This document shows positions 1 to 9,515 of a DNA stretch of 64,000 nucleotides, piece after piece. Below the pieces are notes generated by a model, which saw only the letters and a program-made list of their open reading frames with translations, was not told the origin of the DNA and made no database searches. A program made the translations under genes and the position numbers. Position 1 is the stretch's first letter. Each line of letters starts with the position of its first letter. Source of the stretch: JAVJSU01 sp040219275 (GTDB lineage: Bacteria > Chloroflexota > Anaerolineae > Aggregatilineales > Phototrophicaceae); contig JAVJSU010000007.1 of the NCBI GenBank assembly GCA_040219275.1, forward strand, positions 372,001 through 436,000, in the 5' to 3' direction.

Positions 1-21
1 ACACAAACCCCACAATATTCG

Positions 22-1764
22 ATGCAACAGGATATGGTACGACGACGTATTCCTCTGCTGACCGCCGGAATTTTGGTGGTTTGCCTGGGGTTATTACTGC
101 GCGTCATCTGGCTACAATTTCCGCAGGATCAGCGCGTCGCCCGCGAATTTGCCGCTCAACGTGAGGCAAGCTCTGGACGCACGCAACGTGTAGAAACCGA
201 GCGCGGCGTGATTTATGATCGAAACGGGAATCGTTTTGCGGTCAACACGGTGCAATATCGTGTCGGGGTCAATCCACCACTGGTCGCCGATGCACGCGGG
301 CTTGCCAATCAACTTGCTACGATTTTGAACCGCGATCCGCTCCAACTCTATAATCTGCTGATTAGCGATACGCAATGGCAATTCATCGGCGTGGTTGATC
401 CTGATACATGGCGGCAAATTTCCGATATTGATAGCTTCGCCATTGATGCAGAGCGCGTGTATCGTCGTTTTTATCCGCAAGGATCGCTTGCGTCGCATGT
501 GCTGGGTTTTGTCGCGGGAACGGGCGCGGATGCAAGTGGATACAACGGTGTTGAGGGGCAACGAAACGATTTACTCTCCGGTGAAATTGAAGATCAGGAA
601 GTCAGCACGATTCCGTTCGGTCTGCCGGAGGATTTCGCCGCGTTAGGCACAGGTGCTGATCTGGTGTTGACGATTGACCGCGATATTCAATTTCTGATAG
701 AAACTGAATTACAACTAGCAATCGACTCAACCGGCTCAATTGGCGGCACGATTATCGTGATGAATCCGCGCAATGGGGACATTCTGGGCATGGCGAATTA
801 CCCGACCTTTGACCCCAACTTTTACGATCAGGTGCAGGATGAGCGTGTCTATAACAACCCTGCTGTGAGCAGTGTATTTGAACCGGGTTCGATCTTTAAA
901 GTGCTCACTGTTGCCGCCGCGCTGGAACTCGGCGCGGTTACGCCGGATTGGAGCTATTACGACAATGGGCGTATGGATGACATCGGCAGTGTGACCATCC
1001 AAAATTGGGACAGACGTGCATGGGGGACGACGGACTTACAAACGGTGCTGGTGAGTTCGCTCAATGTGGGTACGGCGACCATCAGCCGCGAGATTAGTCG
1101 TCAATTTGGTGTGGCGACTTTCTATCAAATGCTGGAGCGTTTCGGCATCGGTAGCCCGACTCTGGTGGATTTACAGGGTGAAGTTTCCGGCAATTTGCGA
1201 ATCCCCGGCGATGAATTGTGGAGCGAGAGCGACCTGTTGACCAACAGCTTTGGTCAGGGTGTTTCCGTAACCCCGTTACAGATGTTGACGGCGGTAAACG
1301 CGATTGCTAACGATGGCTTGATGATGCAACCGCGCATTATTTTTCAGCGCATTGATGGTGAGGAAGTCACGAACGCCTCCACATCGGTACTCGGTAGCCC
1401 GATTTCCGCGCAGACCGCCAATATTGTGACTGATATGATGGTGGCGACGGTGCGCGATGGTTTTGATGCCAGCGCACAGTTGCCGGGATATACTGTCGCG
1501 GGCAAGACCGGCACGGCGGAAATTGCGGATGTACTTGGCTACCGGAGTGATGCGTGGATTATGTCCTTTATCGGATTTTTGCCGGCAGATGATCCACAGT
1601 TGAGCATCCTCATTAAGCTGGATGAACCGCAGGGCGTACAATGGGCGAGTCAGGTGGCGGCTCCGGTTTTCCGGCGTTTAGCAGAGCGTCTTGTGATTTT
1701 AATGGAAATTCCGCCCGATGATGTGCGGATGTCGATCAATCAGCAAGCATCTGTCGGGCAATAA
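22..1764 (+). CDS. ftsI: Penicillin-binding protein 2 / FtsI-type transpeptidase
   Basis: A 580-residue class B penicillin-binding protein that cross-links peptidoglycan at the septum. One N-terminal membrane segment (about residues 10-31) is followed by a dimerisation domain and the transpeptidase domain. The three active-site motifs are visible: S290-I-F-K293 with the acylated serine, S346-L-N348, and K495-T-G. Length fits the family. It is the first gene of the cluster and lies 37 bp before mraY, as in many dcw operons. A start at codon 5 (ATG at 34) is equally possible. It could be a PBP2 (elongation) rather than PBP3 (division) paralogue; the mraY-murD-ftsW-ftsZ context favours division. 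The genes usually found upstream (mraZ, rsmH, ftsL) would lie outside the window. Confidence 0.93.
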   Translation: MQQDMVRRRIPLLTAGILVVCLGLLLRVIWLQFPQDQRVAREFAAQREASSGRTQRVETERGVIYDRNGNRFAVNTVQYRVGVNPPLVADARGLANQLATILNRDPLQLYNLLISDTQWQFIGVVDPDTWRQISDIDSFAIDAERVYRRFYPQGSLASHVLGFVAGTGADASGYNGVEGQRNDLLSGEIEDQEVSTIPFGLPEDFAALGTGADLVLTIDRDIQFLIETELQLAIDSTGSIGGTIIVMNPRNGDILGMANYPTFDPNFYDQVQDERVYNNPAVSSVFEPGSIFKVLTVAAALELGAVTPDWSYYDNGRMDDIGSVTIQNWDRRAWGTTDLQTVLVSSLNVGTATISREISRQFGVATFYQMLERFGIGSPTLVDLQGEVSGNLRIPGDELWSESDLLTNSFGQGVSVTPLQMLTAVNAIANDGLMMQPRIIFQRIDGEEVTNASTSVLGSPISAQTANIVTDMMVATVRDGFDASAQLPGYTVAGKTGTAEIADVLGYRSDAWIMSFIGFLPADDPQLSILIKLDEPQGVQWASQVAAPVFRRLAERLVILMEIPPDDVRMSINQQASVGQ

Positions 1765-1801
1765 CACCTAAACACGATTAACTGACAACAAAGGATTTTG
1801 T

Positions 1802-2824
1802 ATGGCAGGCGGTTTATCTTTCGCACTGGCGGCAGGGATGATTACATTTATTCTCGGCGTGATCTGGGGCGAACCCTTCGTTGAAATTTTACGTCGCTTG
1901 AAGCTCGGCAAGAAGATTCAAGTCGAACTGAGTGACGATCAGCAGAAAAAAGTCGGCACGCCAACGATGGGCGGCATCATGATCGTCGTGCCGGTGATTG
2001 GCATTATGATCGCGCTGAATATCGCCAATGTGGTGCAATTTGGGAGCGGGTTGAGTACCTTTTTGCCCCTGTTCGTGTTGGGTGGGTTTGCCATTCTCGG
2101 CTTAATTGATGATTGGGAAGGCATCCGCAAATCCCGCCGTCCGGTGGGTACGGGTATTTCCGCACGGGCGAAATTTTTGGCGCAATTTTTGCTGGCTGGT
2201 TTCGCGGCGAGTTTTATTTCGTTCGGTGGCTATCAATATGCCAATGAGATCATTTTGCCCTTAATCGGCGTGGCGATCCCGCTGAGTCCGGTGATTTTTA
2301 TCCCGCTGACCATGTTTATAATTGTCGGGTTGTCTAATGCGGTCAATTTGACGGACGGCATGGACGGTTTAGCGGGCATTATCTCCGCGAGTGCCTTCGC
2401 CGCCTACGGGGTGATTGCCTTTTTGCAGGGGCAGATTTTTCTGGTGCAACTCTGTTTTGTGCTGGTGGGGGCGTGTTTTGCCTTTTTATGGTACAACGCG
2501 CATCCGGCACAATTGTTTATGGGCGATACCGGCTCCTTATCACTCGGTGCGACGCTCGGTGTGATCGCCGTGATGACCGGACAATGGCTGTTATTGCCGA
2601 TTATCGCTATTGTGCCGGTTGCTGAGACGATCTCGGTGATTTTGCAGGTGGCTTCCGCACGCTATAGTCGGAAGTATCTGGGTGTGGATCGGCGTATCTT
2701 CCGTCTGGCTCCCCTCCACTGGCATTTTGAGCGAGGCGGCTGGAGTGAAACACAGGTCGTCCAACGCTTCTGGCTGGTGGGGATATTGAGTGCGATGATC
2801 GGCATTGCGTTGGCGTTGTTATAG
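1802..2824 (+). CDS. mraY: Phospho-N-acetylmuramoyl-pentapeptide transferase
   Basis: Makes lipid I by moving phospho-MurNAc-pentapeptide from UDP to undecaprenyl phosphate at the inner face of the membrane. The 340-residue polytopic protein has the expected signatures: an early PTMGG motif, an LIDDWEG segment (the Asp pair of the family), NLTDGMDGLAG, and FMGDTGS with the catalytic Asp. The conserved HHH near the C terminus reads PLHWHFE, so the middle His is Trp. The gene starts with ATG 37 bp after the PBP gene and ends 18 bp before murD, which fits one transcript. Confidence 0.96.
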   Translation: MAGGLSFALAAGMITFILGVIWGEPFVEILRRLKLGKKIQVELSDDQQKKVGTPTMGGIMIVVPVIGIMIALNIANVVQFGSGLSTFLPLFVLGGFAILGLIDDWEGIRKSRRPVGTGISARAKFLAQFLLAGFAASFISFGGYQYANEIILPLIGVAIPLSPVIFIPLTMFIIVGLSNAVNLTDGMDGLAGIISASAFAAYGVIAFLQGQIFLVQLCFVLVGACFAFLWYNAHPAQLFMGDTGSLSLGATLGVIAVMTGQWLLLPIIAIVPVAETISVILQVASARYSRKYLGVDRRIFRLAPLHWHFERGGWSETQVVQRFWLVGILSAMIGIALALL

Positions 2825-2842
2825 GCGGGGAGTAAATCAGTC

Positions 2843-4225
2843 ATGTTTATGAGTCCTGGAAGCGATATTCTGGCGGGGCGGCGTGTGCTCGTCATTGGCT
2901 TTGGCAGGCAGGGGCAGGCATTAGCCCGCTGGTTGCCGACAGTTGGCGCAACCCCGATTGTCACCGATATGCGAAGCGCCGAAGAAATGGGCGTTGACCT
3001 GCGTGATTTTCCGCGCGCACGTTTTGTCCTCGGTGAGCACCCCTCGTCTCTGCTGAATCATGCCGATATGGTATGCGTCAGTGGCGGCGTGTCTCTGGAA
3101 ATGCCACTCGTGCTGGAAGCGATGCAGAAGCAAATCCCCATCACCAACGATGCCCAATTGTTTATGGAACGTTGTGCCGCGCCGATTATTGGCATTACCG
3201 GCAGTGCAGGCAAAACAACCACGACATCGCTCGTCGGGAGCATCATGAAGCGTGCCGGACTGACGACATGGATCGGCGGGAATATCGGCAATGTTCTGCT
3301 GGATGTTGTCATGGGTATTCAACCGACACATCAAGTCGTGATGGAGTTATCGAGCTTTCAACTGGAATTGATGTTCAGCAGTCCACAAATCGCGGCGGTG
3401 CTCAACGTCACACCCAATCATCTGGATCGCCATAAAACAATGGAAAATTATTTACGGGCAAAATCGCACCTGATCGCGTTTCAGAACAGCGGCGGGGTGG
3501 CGGTTCTGGGGCGCGATGATCCCGGTAGCCGATCTTTAGAAACCATAGCGAAGGGTGAAATCGCGTGGTTTAGCCGTCGGGAGATGGTGCCGGATGGCGC
3601 GTTTATGGCGGGTGATCGTCTGGTGGTGACGGGGATTTCTAGCCCGGATGGTGCGCCACATATCATCTGTGAAGAATCAGATATTCCGTTGCGCGGTGAA
3701 CATAATGTTTATAATGTGCTTGCCGCCTGTGCGATTGCGGGCGCGGCAGGCATTCCACCGGAAATTATGACCGAAACGATTACGGACTTTAAGCCGGTTC
3801 CGCATCGACTGGAAACCGTCCGTATACTCGAAGGCATCACCTATGTGAATGATAGCATCGCCACCGCGCCGGAACGTGTGCTGGCGGCGTTACGCAGTTA
3901 TACTGAGCCGTTGGTGTTGTTGGCGGGCGGCGCGGATAAAAAATTGCCGTGGGGTGAGATGATCGCCTTAGCGTTGACGAAATGTCGTCATATTGTCGCT
4001 TTCGGGCGCGATGGTGATATTGTGGTGGATACGGTACGCCAATTGACGGGGACAACCGGGGCGGTCACACGCGTACAGACGCTCGATGAAGCCGTTGCTG
4101 AAGCGGTGAAGGTGGCGAAATCCGGTGATGTTGTCCTGCTTTCCCCTGGTGGCACGAGTTATGATGCTTATCAAGACTTCGTTGCGCGGGGTGAGCACTT
4201 TCGCCAACTCGTGATGGGGTTATAA
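2843..4225 (+). CDS. murD: UDP-N-acetylmuramoyl-L-alanine--D-glutamate ligase
   Basis: ATP-dependent cytoplasmic ligase that adds D-Glu to UDP-MurNAc-L-Ala. The 460-residue protein starts with a Rossmann-like substrate domain (VLVIGFGRQG), then a Mur ligase central domain with P-loop GSAGKTTTT, a central NVTPNHLDRH segment, and a C-terminal domain containing VNDSIATAPE and a late LLSPGGTSYD stretch typical of MurD. ATG at 2843 and 2849 are both usable starts. It lies directly after mraY. Downstream the cluster is interrupted by about 400 bp with a small unrelated ORF before ftsW. Confidence 0.95.
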   Translation: MFMSPGSDILAGRRVLVIGFGRQGQALARWLPTVGATPIVTDMRSAEEMGVDLRDFPRARFVLGEHPSSLLNHADMVCVSGGVSLEMPLVLEAMQKQIPITNDAQLFMERCAAPIIGITGSAGKTTTTSLVGSIMKRAGLTTWIGGNIGNVLLDVVMGIQPTHQVVMELSSFQLELMFSSPQIAAVLNVTPNHLDRHKTMENYLRAKSHLIAFQNSGGVAVLGRDDPGSRSLETIAKGEIAWFSRREMVPDGAFMAGDRLVVTGISSPDGAPHIICEESDIPLRGEHNVYNVLAACAIAGAAGIPPEIMTETITDFKPVPHRLETVRILEGITYVNDSIATAPERVLAALRSYTEPLVLLAGGADKKLPWGEMIALALTKCRHIVAFGRDGDIVVDTVRQLTGTTGAVTRVQTLDEAVAEAVKVAKSGDVVLLSPGGTSYDAYQDFVARGEHFRQLVMGL

Positions 4226-4289
4226 TGGAAGAAGTTGTTAGTCATTAGTTTCAACGTTGCAAATAGTTGTCTATATCAAGGTCTGAACA

Positions 4290-4523
4290 ATGACAATTGC
4301 CGAGATCATGCAACAGGCGCAGGCTTTAAGCCCGCAAGAACGCAAAGAATTGGTGAAATTGCTTGTTGATTCGTTAGAGGTAAATGATAAGCCTCCCACT
4401 ACAGTAGAAGTACATTGGGGCAAAAATTTGATAAGTCTGTTAGATCAATTAGATTTCACTGATTGGACAGATATTGATATTGATGACCCTGTTGAATGGG
4501 TAAGGCATGTTCGGCGTGCTTAA
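4290..4523 (+). CDS. Small antitoxin-like hypothetical protein
   Basis: A 77-residue ORF of uncertain function. The N terminus (IMQQAQALSPQERKELV) resembles the short helical 'addiction module' proteins that are common in cyanobacteria and Chloroflexota; the rest is acidic with many Asp and Trp residues. No toxin gene lies next to it: murD is upstream and ftsW downstream. It sits in an AT-rich patch flanked by degenerate repeats related to TTAGTT/AACTAAAAACT, which suggests an insertion into the dcw operon. It may be a solitary antitoxin-like gene or non-functional. Confidence 0.5.
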   Translation: MTIAEIMQQAQALSPQERKELVKLLVDSLEVNDKPPTTVEVHWGKNLISLLDQLDFTDWTDIDIDDPVEWVRHVRRA

Positions 4524-4628
4524 TTCATGTCATCTAGGGGCAATATTAGTGAAAACTCTGTGAAATTTCGACACAAAAATTTAAGTTTAAGCACTAAAAA
4601 CTGTCAACTAAAAACTGAGATGTAACCT

Positions 4629-5969
4629 ATGTCCGATCAACCAATGGAAAATCCGCAATTTGTGGACGATGCACCGCCTGTCCCGCGCCCTGTACGGGGG
4701 ATGTCCCGTTCTGTGCCGCGTGTGCCTGCGAATACACAACCCACCGAGCGCAAAATCACATTTCTAGCGACGATTGATTACCCGATGCTGGTGGTAGTCG
4801 GGATGTTGTTGGCGCTGGGGTTGATGATGGTCTATAGTACGACCTTTTTCTGGAGCGATAGCGAATGGGACACGGATACCGTGTTACTGATGCGCCATGC
4901 CCAGAACATGGGATTCGGTCTGGTCGCCATGCTGTTTTTTATGACCATAAATTATCGCATCTTGCGCCGCATGGCAGTGATTATTATGTTGATGGCGGTC
5001 AGCTTCTTGATTGCCGTGTTGATCTTCGGTGACGATACCTTCGGGGCGCGGCGTGCGTTGATTAATGGGCGCTTTCAGCCGGGTGAATTTTCTGAATTGG
5101 CGATCATTATTTATATGTCGGCGTGGCTCGGCTCAAAGAATATGCGAATTCGCAGTCTAACTTACGGATTCTTGCCGTTTGCGGTGCTGGTCGGGATTGT
5201 CGGTGCGCTGGTGATTGCTCAGCCAGATTTGAGTACGGCGGTGGTGATCTTTATCGTTTCCGGCTTGATGTTTTTTCTCGCCGGGGCGGACATGCGGCAG
5301 ATTGCGTTGTCGATTGGGGCGGTTATTTTGCTGGTCTTTGTTGCCATCTCTGCGGATTTGCTACCAGAATATGCGGTTGACCGTATCTCCAGTTATACAG
5401 CCGGTGTACGGGATTTGACGCAGACCAGTTATCATACCCAGCAGGGGTTAATTGCCATTTCGTATGGTGGCTGGACGGGTGTGGGTCTGGGCGCGGGCGA
5501 GGCGAAGTTTAATAACACACTTCCAGCACCGCATACCGATAGTATTTTCGCCGTGATCGGTGAAGAATTGGGTGTGCTGGGTACAGGGGCGGTGCTTCTA
5601 TTGTATATCGTGTTTGTGTTGCGTGGATTCCAAATTTCGCGGCGTGCACCGGATGCCTTTGGCGCGTTGATGGTCGCCGGGGTGACGGTCTGGGTGGCGA
5701 CGAAAGCCGTGTTGAATATCGCCGTTATGACTGCGCTCTTACCACCGACGGGCTTACCTTTGCCCTTTATTAGTTTTGGCGGATCGTCTATGGTGGTGTT
5801 GCTGGCTGGCGTAGGCATGTTACTCAGCGTGCACCGTTTTACGGTTCTTCAGAAGCAAACAGCAGATCGGAGAGAAGTGGTTGCGAGTATTGATCGCGGC
5901 AGGGGGAACGGGCGGGCACGTCTACCCCGCACTCGCCGTAGCGGAAGCACTGAATCAACAGTTCGCTGA
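4629..5969 (+). CDS. ftsW: SEDS-family lipid II polymerase FtsW
   Basis: A 446-residue polytopic protein of the SEDS family, which polymerises lipid II into glycan strands together with a class B PBP; FtsW acts at the septum. A cytoplasmic Pro-rich N terminus of about 50 residues precedes roughly ten membrane segments. Family features visible are the QPDLSTA motif, GGWTGVGLG, the acidic HTDSIFAVIGEELG loop, and the PPTGLPLPFISFGGSS stretch near the C terminus. The gene's last 89 bp overlap the start of murG in another frame, and the C-terminal tail there is Arg-rich. With the PBP at the start of the window it would form the FtsW-FtsI pair. Confidence 0.94.
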   Translation: MSDQPMENPQFVDDAPPVPRPVRGMSRSVPRVPANTQPTERKITFLATIDYPMLVVVGMLLALGLMMVYSTTFFWSDSEWDTDTVLLMRHAQNMGFGLVAMLFFMTINYRILRRMAVIIMLMAVSFLIAVLIFGDDTFGARRALINGRFQPGEFSELAIIIYMSAWLGSKNMRIRSLTYGFLPFAVLVGIVGALVIAQPDLSTAVVIFIVSGLMFFLAGADMRQIALSIGAVILLVFVAISADLLPEYAVDRISSYTAGVRDLTQTSYHTQQGLIAISYGGWTGVGLGAGEAKFNNTLPAPHTDSIFAVIGEELGVLGTGAVLLLYIVFVLRGFQISRRAPDAFGALMVAGVTVWVATKAVLNIAVMTALLPPTGLPLPFISFGGSSMVVLLAGVGMLLSVHRFTVLQKQTADRREVVASIDRGRGNGRARLPRTRRSGSTESTVR

Positions 5970-7038
5970 GGTTGGCTTATATTTCGTCGGAACAGTGGAT
6001 GGCTTTGAGCGTCCGCTGATTGAACAATCGACAATCCCATTTGTCGCCCACGATGAAGTGCAGGCGGGTCCGTTACATGGCGTAAATCCTGTGAAAATGG
6101 TGACGAGTCTGGCGAAGCTGAGCATAGGCACGTTACAGGCATTTCGTTTATTGCGCCGTCATCGTCCGCAGGTGATTTTATCGACAGGTGGATGGGTCAG
6201 TTTACCGGTGGCGCTGGCTTCTCGTGTGCTGGGGATTCCGATGCTGATTTTCTTGCCGGATATTGAACCGGGGTTGACCATCAAGTATTTGCGCTTTTTA
6301 GCCCGTAAAGTGGCGTTGACCGTAGCGGAATCCGCGCAATATTTCCGTGAAGGGCAAACCGTCGTAACGGGTTATCCGTTGCGAAAAGCCATGTTAGAGG
6401 CGGCGGAGCAAACCGCGAATCGTGAGTCGCCAAACTTTATGGCGGCATTAGCGCATTTTGGTTTAGAATCAGGTTGCAAAACGGTGCTGGTCTTCGGGGG
6501 TAGTCGCGGTGCACGGGCGATCAACATTGCCGTGATTGAGATTTTGCCGCAATTATTGGCGGCGGGCTATCAGATCATCCATGTAACGGGTACGCTGGAT
6601 GCAGACCGCACGCGGGAACAGGTGGACGCTCTGGGCGAATTGCCGTTTGCTGAACATTATCATCCCTACGCCTATTTGCATGAAGATATGGCGCTCTCGA
6701 TGGCAGTTGCGGATGTGGTGGTATGCCGTGCGGGTGCAAGCACACTGGCGGAATTTCCATTATTTGGTTTACCATCTATATTGATCCCGTTAGCCTATAG
6801 CTGGCGCTATCAACAGGTGAATGCAGATTATTTAGCTGAGCGGGGCGCGGCAATTCATTTGATGGAAGAACACATGACCGGGCAATTGTTTGATACAATT
6901 CAATCTGTGTTGCAGGATGAACAACGATTATCCGATATGCGTGAGGCGGCGCGGGCATTGGCGCGTCCTGACGGGGCGATGAATGTGGCACGGGAACTTA
7001 ATCAATTAGCGGCACCACTGGCGGGAACAGACTCATGA
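5881..7038 (+). CDS. murG: Lipid II synthase MurG (UDP-GlcNAc transferase)
   Basis: Peripheral membrane glycosyltransferase (GT28) that adds GlcNAc to lipid I to give lipid II. The 385-residue protein opens with the diagnostic GGTGGHVYPALAVAEAL loop, has a second glycine loop in VFGGSRGARAIN, and the donor-binding ADVVVCRAGASTLAEF segment. The start is TTG at 5881: it is preceded by GGAGAG about 8 nt upstream, and starting here is needed to keep the GGTGG loop. The gene overlaps ftsW by 89 bp, so translational coupling is likely. Its stop overlaps the next ATG (ATGA). Confidence 0.95.
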   Translation: MRVLIAAGGTGGHVYPALAVAEALNQQFAEVGLYFVGTVDGFERPLIEQSTIPFVAHDEVQAGPLHGVNPVKMVTSLAKLSIGTLQAFRLLRRHRPQVILSTGGWVSLPVALASRVLGIPMLIFLPDIEPGLTIKYLRFLARKVALTVAESAQYFREGQTVVTGYPLRKAMLEAAEQTANRESPNFMAALAHFGLESGCKTVLVFGGSRGARAINIAVIEILPQLLAAGYQIIHVTGTLDADRTREQVDALGELPFAEHYHPYAYLHEDMALSMAVADVVVCRAGASTLAEFPLFGLPSILIPLAYSWRYQQVNADYLAERGAAIHLMEEHMTGQLFDTIQSVLQDEQRLSDMREAARALARPDGAMNVARELNQLAAPLAGTDS

Positions 7039-7568
7039 TACAGCTTTCTACATTACTGGTGATAATGTCGCTCATGTTTGGCTATGTGGGGTTTACGCGT
7101 GGCTGGAATAAAGAGATTATCGCTACATCGGGTATTGTGCTGGCATTGTTCGCACTGTATCAATTTGATGATTTATTGACCAATTTGTTTATCAACATCC
7201 GTCAAGATCATGCCTTCTTTATCCGCACGATATTTTTAGGGATTGTGGCGTTTTTTGCCTATCAGACCCGTGCATTAATCGCGGAGGACAAACCGCGTTC
7301 TCGTGGTGGCGCGGATGGACGGGATAGTTTACAAAGTAGTGTGCTGGGCGCACTGGTGGGTTGTTTTAACGGGTATCTGGTGTGGGGATCATTGTGGTAT
7401 TTCATGGATGTGACCGGTTATCCCTTACAGCCGTATATTTCCGCCCCCATCCCCGGTACTGCAAGCGCGAATTTTGTCGGCTCGTTGCCCCTCTATCTTG
7501 ATCCGACGGGCAATTTGCTGGCGGCGGCAATGATCGCGCTATTTTTAGTCGTGCTTATCGTCATCTGA
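7035..7568 (+). CDS. CvpA-like membrane protein, copy 1
   Basis: A 177-residue hydrophobic protein with about four predicted membrane segments. The N-terminal GxxxFTRGWNKEIIATSGIV pattern resembles the CvpA (colicin V production) family, whose members have the RGxxxE motif in the first helix; the match is by eye and tentative. It overlaps murG by 4 bp (ATGA) and is followed 14 bp later by a paralogue with the same layout (RGW..E, QFD after the second helix, VLG.LVGCFNGYL in the middle, LWYFMD, and a final hydrophobic segment). It belongs to the dcw transcript, suggesting a role in wall synthesis or division. No enzyme motif is visible. Confidence 0.75.
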   Translation: MIQLSTLLVIMSLMFGYVGFTRGWNKEIIATSGIVLALFALYQFDDLLTNLFINIRQDHAFFIRTIFLGIVAFFAYQTRALIAEDKPRSRGGADGRDSLQSSVLGALVGCFNGYLVWGSLWYFMDVTGYPLQPYISAPIPGTASANFVGSLPLYLDPTGNLLAAAMIALFLVVLIVI

Positions 7569-7582
7569 CGGAGCGAAACACT

Positions 7583-8113
7583 ATGGTTCAGCTCTATTCT
7601 CTGATGTGGATTTTAGCGGCGTTCTTCGGCGTAATGGGTTTAATACGCGGTTGGAGTCGTGAAGTGATTGCCACAGCCGGCATTGTGCTCGGCATGTTTG
7701 GTTTGTTTCAATTTGATGCTATCCTGCGTGGGACGGTGTTGTTAAATTTCCCCTTAGATCAGGTATTTTTTATACAGGTACTGATCTTCACGGTGATCGT
7801 CTTCTTCGCCTATCGCAATCGCATGTTTTTGCCGGAAGGCAGGACGAGCGAACTCGGTATGCAGAATTCTGTACTCGGCGGGTTGGTGGGATGCTTTAAC
7901 GGCTACCTCATCGGCGGGACATTGTGGTATTTCATGGATATTAACGAATATCCGCTTGCACCGTACATCCTCGCTCCGGCGGCAAATTCACCGAGCGCAC
8001 AAAATATCGGCACGATGCCGATGGTGTTGCTGGGTGGTGGCGTGGCTGGAAGTGCGGAATTACTCCCGATTGCGGTGATCGCGCTCTTTCTGCTTGTGTT
8101 GATCGTCCTCTAG
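7583..8113 (+). CDS. CvpA-like membrane protein, copy 2
   Basis: A 176-residue paralogue of the preceding gene, probably arisen by tandem duplication. Shared features are the RGWSREVIATAGIVLG helix, the QFDAIL turn, the SVLGGLVGCFNGYL segment, LWYFMDI and a very hydrophobic C-terminal helix. Divergence is concentrated in loops. It starts with ATG after GGAGCG and ends 7-10 bp before murC, so it is embedded between murG and murC. The function is not known; a CvpA-like assignment rests only on the RGW..E helix. Confidence 0.75.
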   Translation: MVQLYSLMWILAAFFGVMGLIRGWSREVIATAGIVLGMFGLFQFDAILRGTVLLNFPLDQVFFIQVLIFTVIVFFAYRNRMFLPEGRTSELGMQNSVLGGLVGCFNGYLIGGTLWYFMDINEYPLAPYILAPAANSPSAQNIGTMPMVLLGGGVAGSAELLPIAVIALFLLVLIVL

Positions 8114-8123
8114 GTGTGATGTG

Positions 8124-9515
8124 ATGCGCTTTGAAGACGGACAAACGATTCATATTATTGGCATTGGCGGATTCGGCATGTCCGCCATCGCCCGTATTTT
8201 GCTGTTGCGGGGCTTCACTGTCACGGGTTCAGATCGTATTGCCAATCACTTTACGGAATCGCTGGCAGAACTTGGCGCGACGGTTTACATCGGTCATGAT
8301 GCGAACCACGTCAACGGGGCGGATATGGTGCTGGCGACATCTGCCGTGCCACAGGATCATGTTGAGATTGTCGCCGCGAAAGCACAGAATATCCCCGTCT
8401 ATAAACGTAGTGACATCCTCGCGCCGCTGATGGCTGGTAAAACGGTGATTGCCGTCGCTGGAACACACGGTAAAACCACCACCACCTCGATGATCGTGCA
8501 TATTTTGATCGAAAGTGGCTTAGACCCCTCGTATATCGTCGGTGGGGTGATGGCGAACACCGGCACGAATGCGGGCGTGGGGCAGGGTGATTTGTTCGTC
8601 ATCGAAGCCGATGAATACGATAATATGTTCCTCGGTTTAAAGCCGGACATTGCTGTGATTACCAATATCGAGTGGGATCACCCCGACTTTTTCAAAACCG
8701 AAGCCGACCTGATTGAGTCGTTTCGCAAGTTTGCTGAGTTGTTGCCGAACGGTGGCACGATGATTACCTATGACGGCTATCCGTCTGTGGGTGTTGATCC
8801 GAGCAATGCGATCCGGCAAAAAAATGGCGATCAGGAAATGCGATTTGTCCCGCAAAATATCCGTACAGAACCACAACAGACGGTGTTTGATGTCGCACTC
8901 GACGGCAAAGTGTACCGAGATTTACGTTTGACCCTTCCCGGCGCACACAATATACGGAATGCGCTTTCTGCAATTGCCGCCTGCGGGCTGGGAATTACCG
9001 ATGGTGTGTGCGAAGCCCTTGCGACGTTTAAAACGACAGGACGGCGCTTTGACGTGTGTGGCGAGGTGGCAGGTGTGATCGTCGTCGATGATTACGCGCA
9101 CCATCCGACGGCAATCAAGGCGACGTTAGAGGCGACAAAAGCACGCTACCCTGAGCATACGCTATGGGGAATCTGGCAACCGCACACGTATTCGCGCACG
9201 TCCGCTTTGTTGGAAAAATATGCGCAATCGTTCGGCGCGGCTGATAAAGTCATCGTGACGGACATTTATGCCGCACGGGAAGCTCCTGTGGAGGGGGTCG
9301 ACGGCGATTCGGTGGCGAAAGCGATCAATCATGCCGATGTGACGCATGTCTCCGGTTTGGAAACGCTAACCGAATGGCTTCTTTCGGAAGTGAAAGCGCC
9401 ATCCGTTGTTATAATAATGAGTGCTGGTGATGCTATACAGGTCAGCAGTGACTTTTTCCGACGCAAAACCCCTCCGACCCGAAAGGAGGCGACCTATGTC
9501 GATGACAGCACTTAA
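8124..9515 (+). CDS. murC: UDP-N-acetylmuramate--L-alanine ligase
   Basis: Cytoplasmic ATP-dependent ligase for the first amino acid of the stem peptide. The 463-residue protein has the N-terminal GIGGFGMS nucleotide-like loop, the ATP loop GTHGKTTTTSM, IEADEYDN, NIEWDHPDFF, and the C-terminal DDYAHHPTAI signature specific to MurC. ATG at 8124 was preferred; GTG at 8121 is immediately upstream and gives one extra residue. The 3' end overlaps murB by 20 bp. The extreme C terminus is basic and is where the murB ribosome-binding site lies. Confidence 0.95.
   Translation: MRFEDGQTIHIIGIGGFGMSAIARILLLRGFTVTGSDRIANHFTESLAELGATVYIGHDANHVNGADMVLATSAVPQDHVEIVAAKAQNIPVYKRSDILAPLMAGKTVIAVAGTHGKTTTTSMIVHILIESGLDPSYIVGGVMANTGTNAGVGQGDLFVIEADEYDNMFLGLKPDIAVITNIEWDHPDFFKTEADLIESFRKFAELLPNGGTMITYDGYPSVGVDPSNAIRQKNGDQEMRFVPQNIRTEPQQTVFDVALDGKVYRDLRLTLPGAHNIRNALSAIAACGLGITDGVCEALATFKTTGRRFDVCGEVAGVIVVDDYAHHPTAIKATLEATKARYPEHTLWGIWQPHTYSRTSALLEKYAQSFGAADKVIVTDIYAAREAPVEGVDGDSVAKAINHADVTHVSGLETLTEWLLSEVKAPSVVIIMSAGDAIQVSSDFFRRKTPPTRKEATYVDDST

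Noticed and set aside
4290..4523. Complete toxin-antitoxin module
   Set aside because: No toxin-like ORF on either side; only a solitary antitoxin-like frame.
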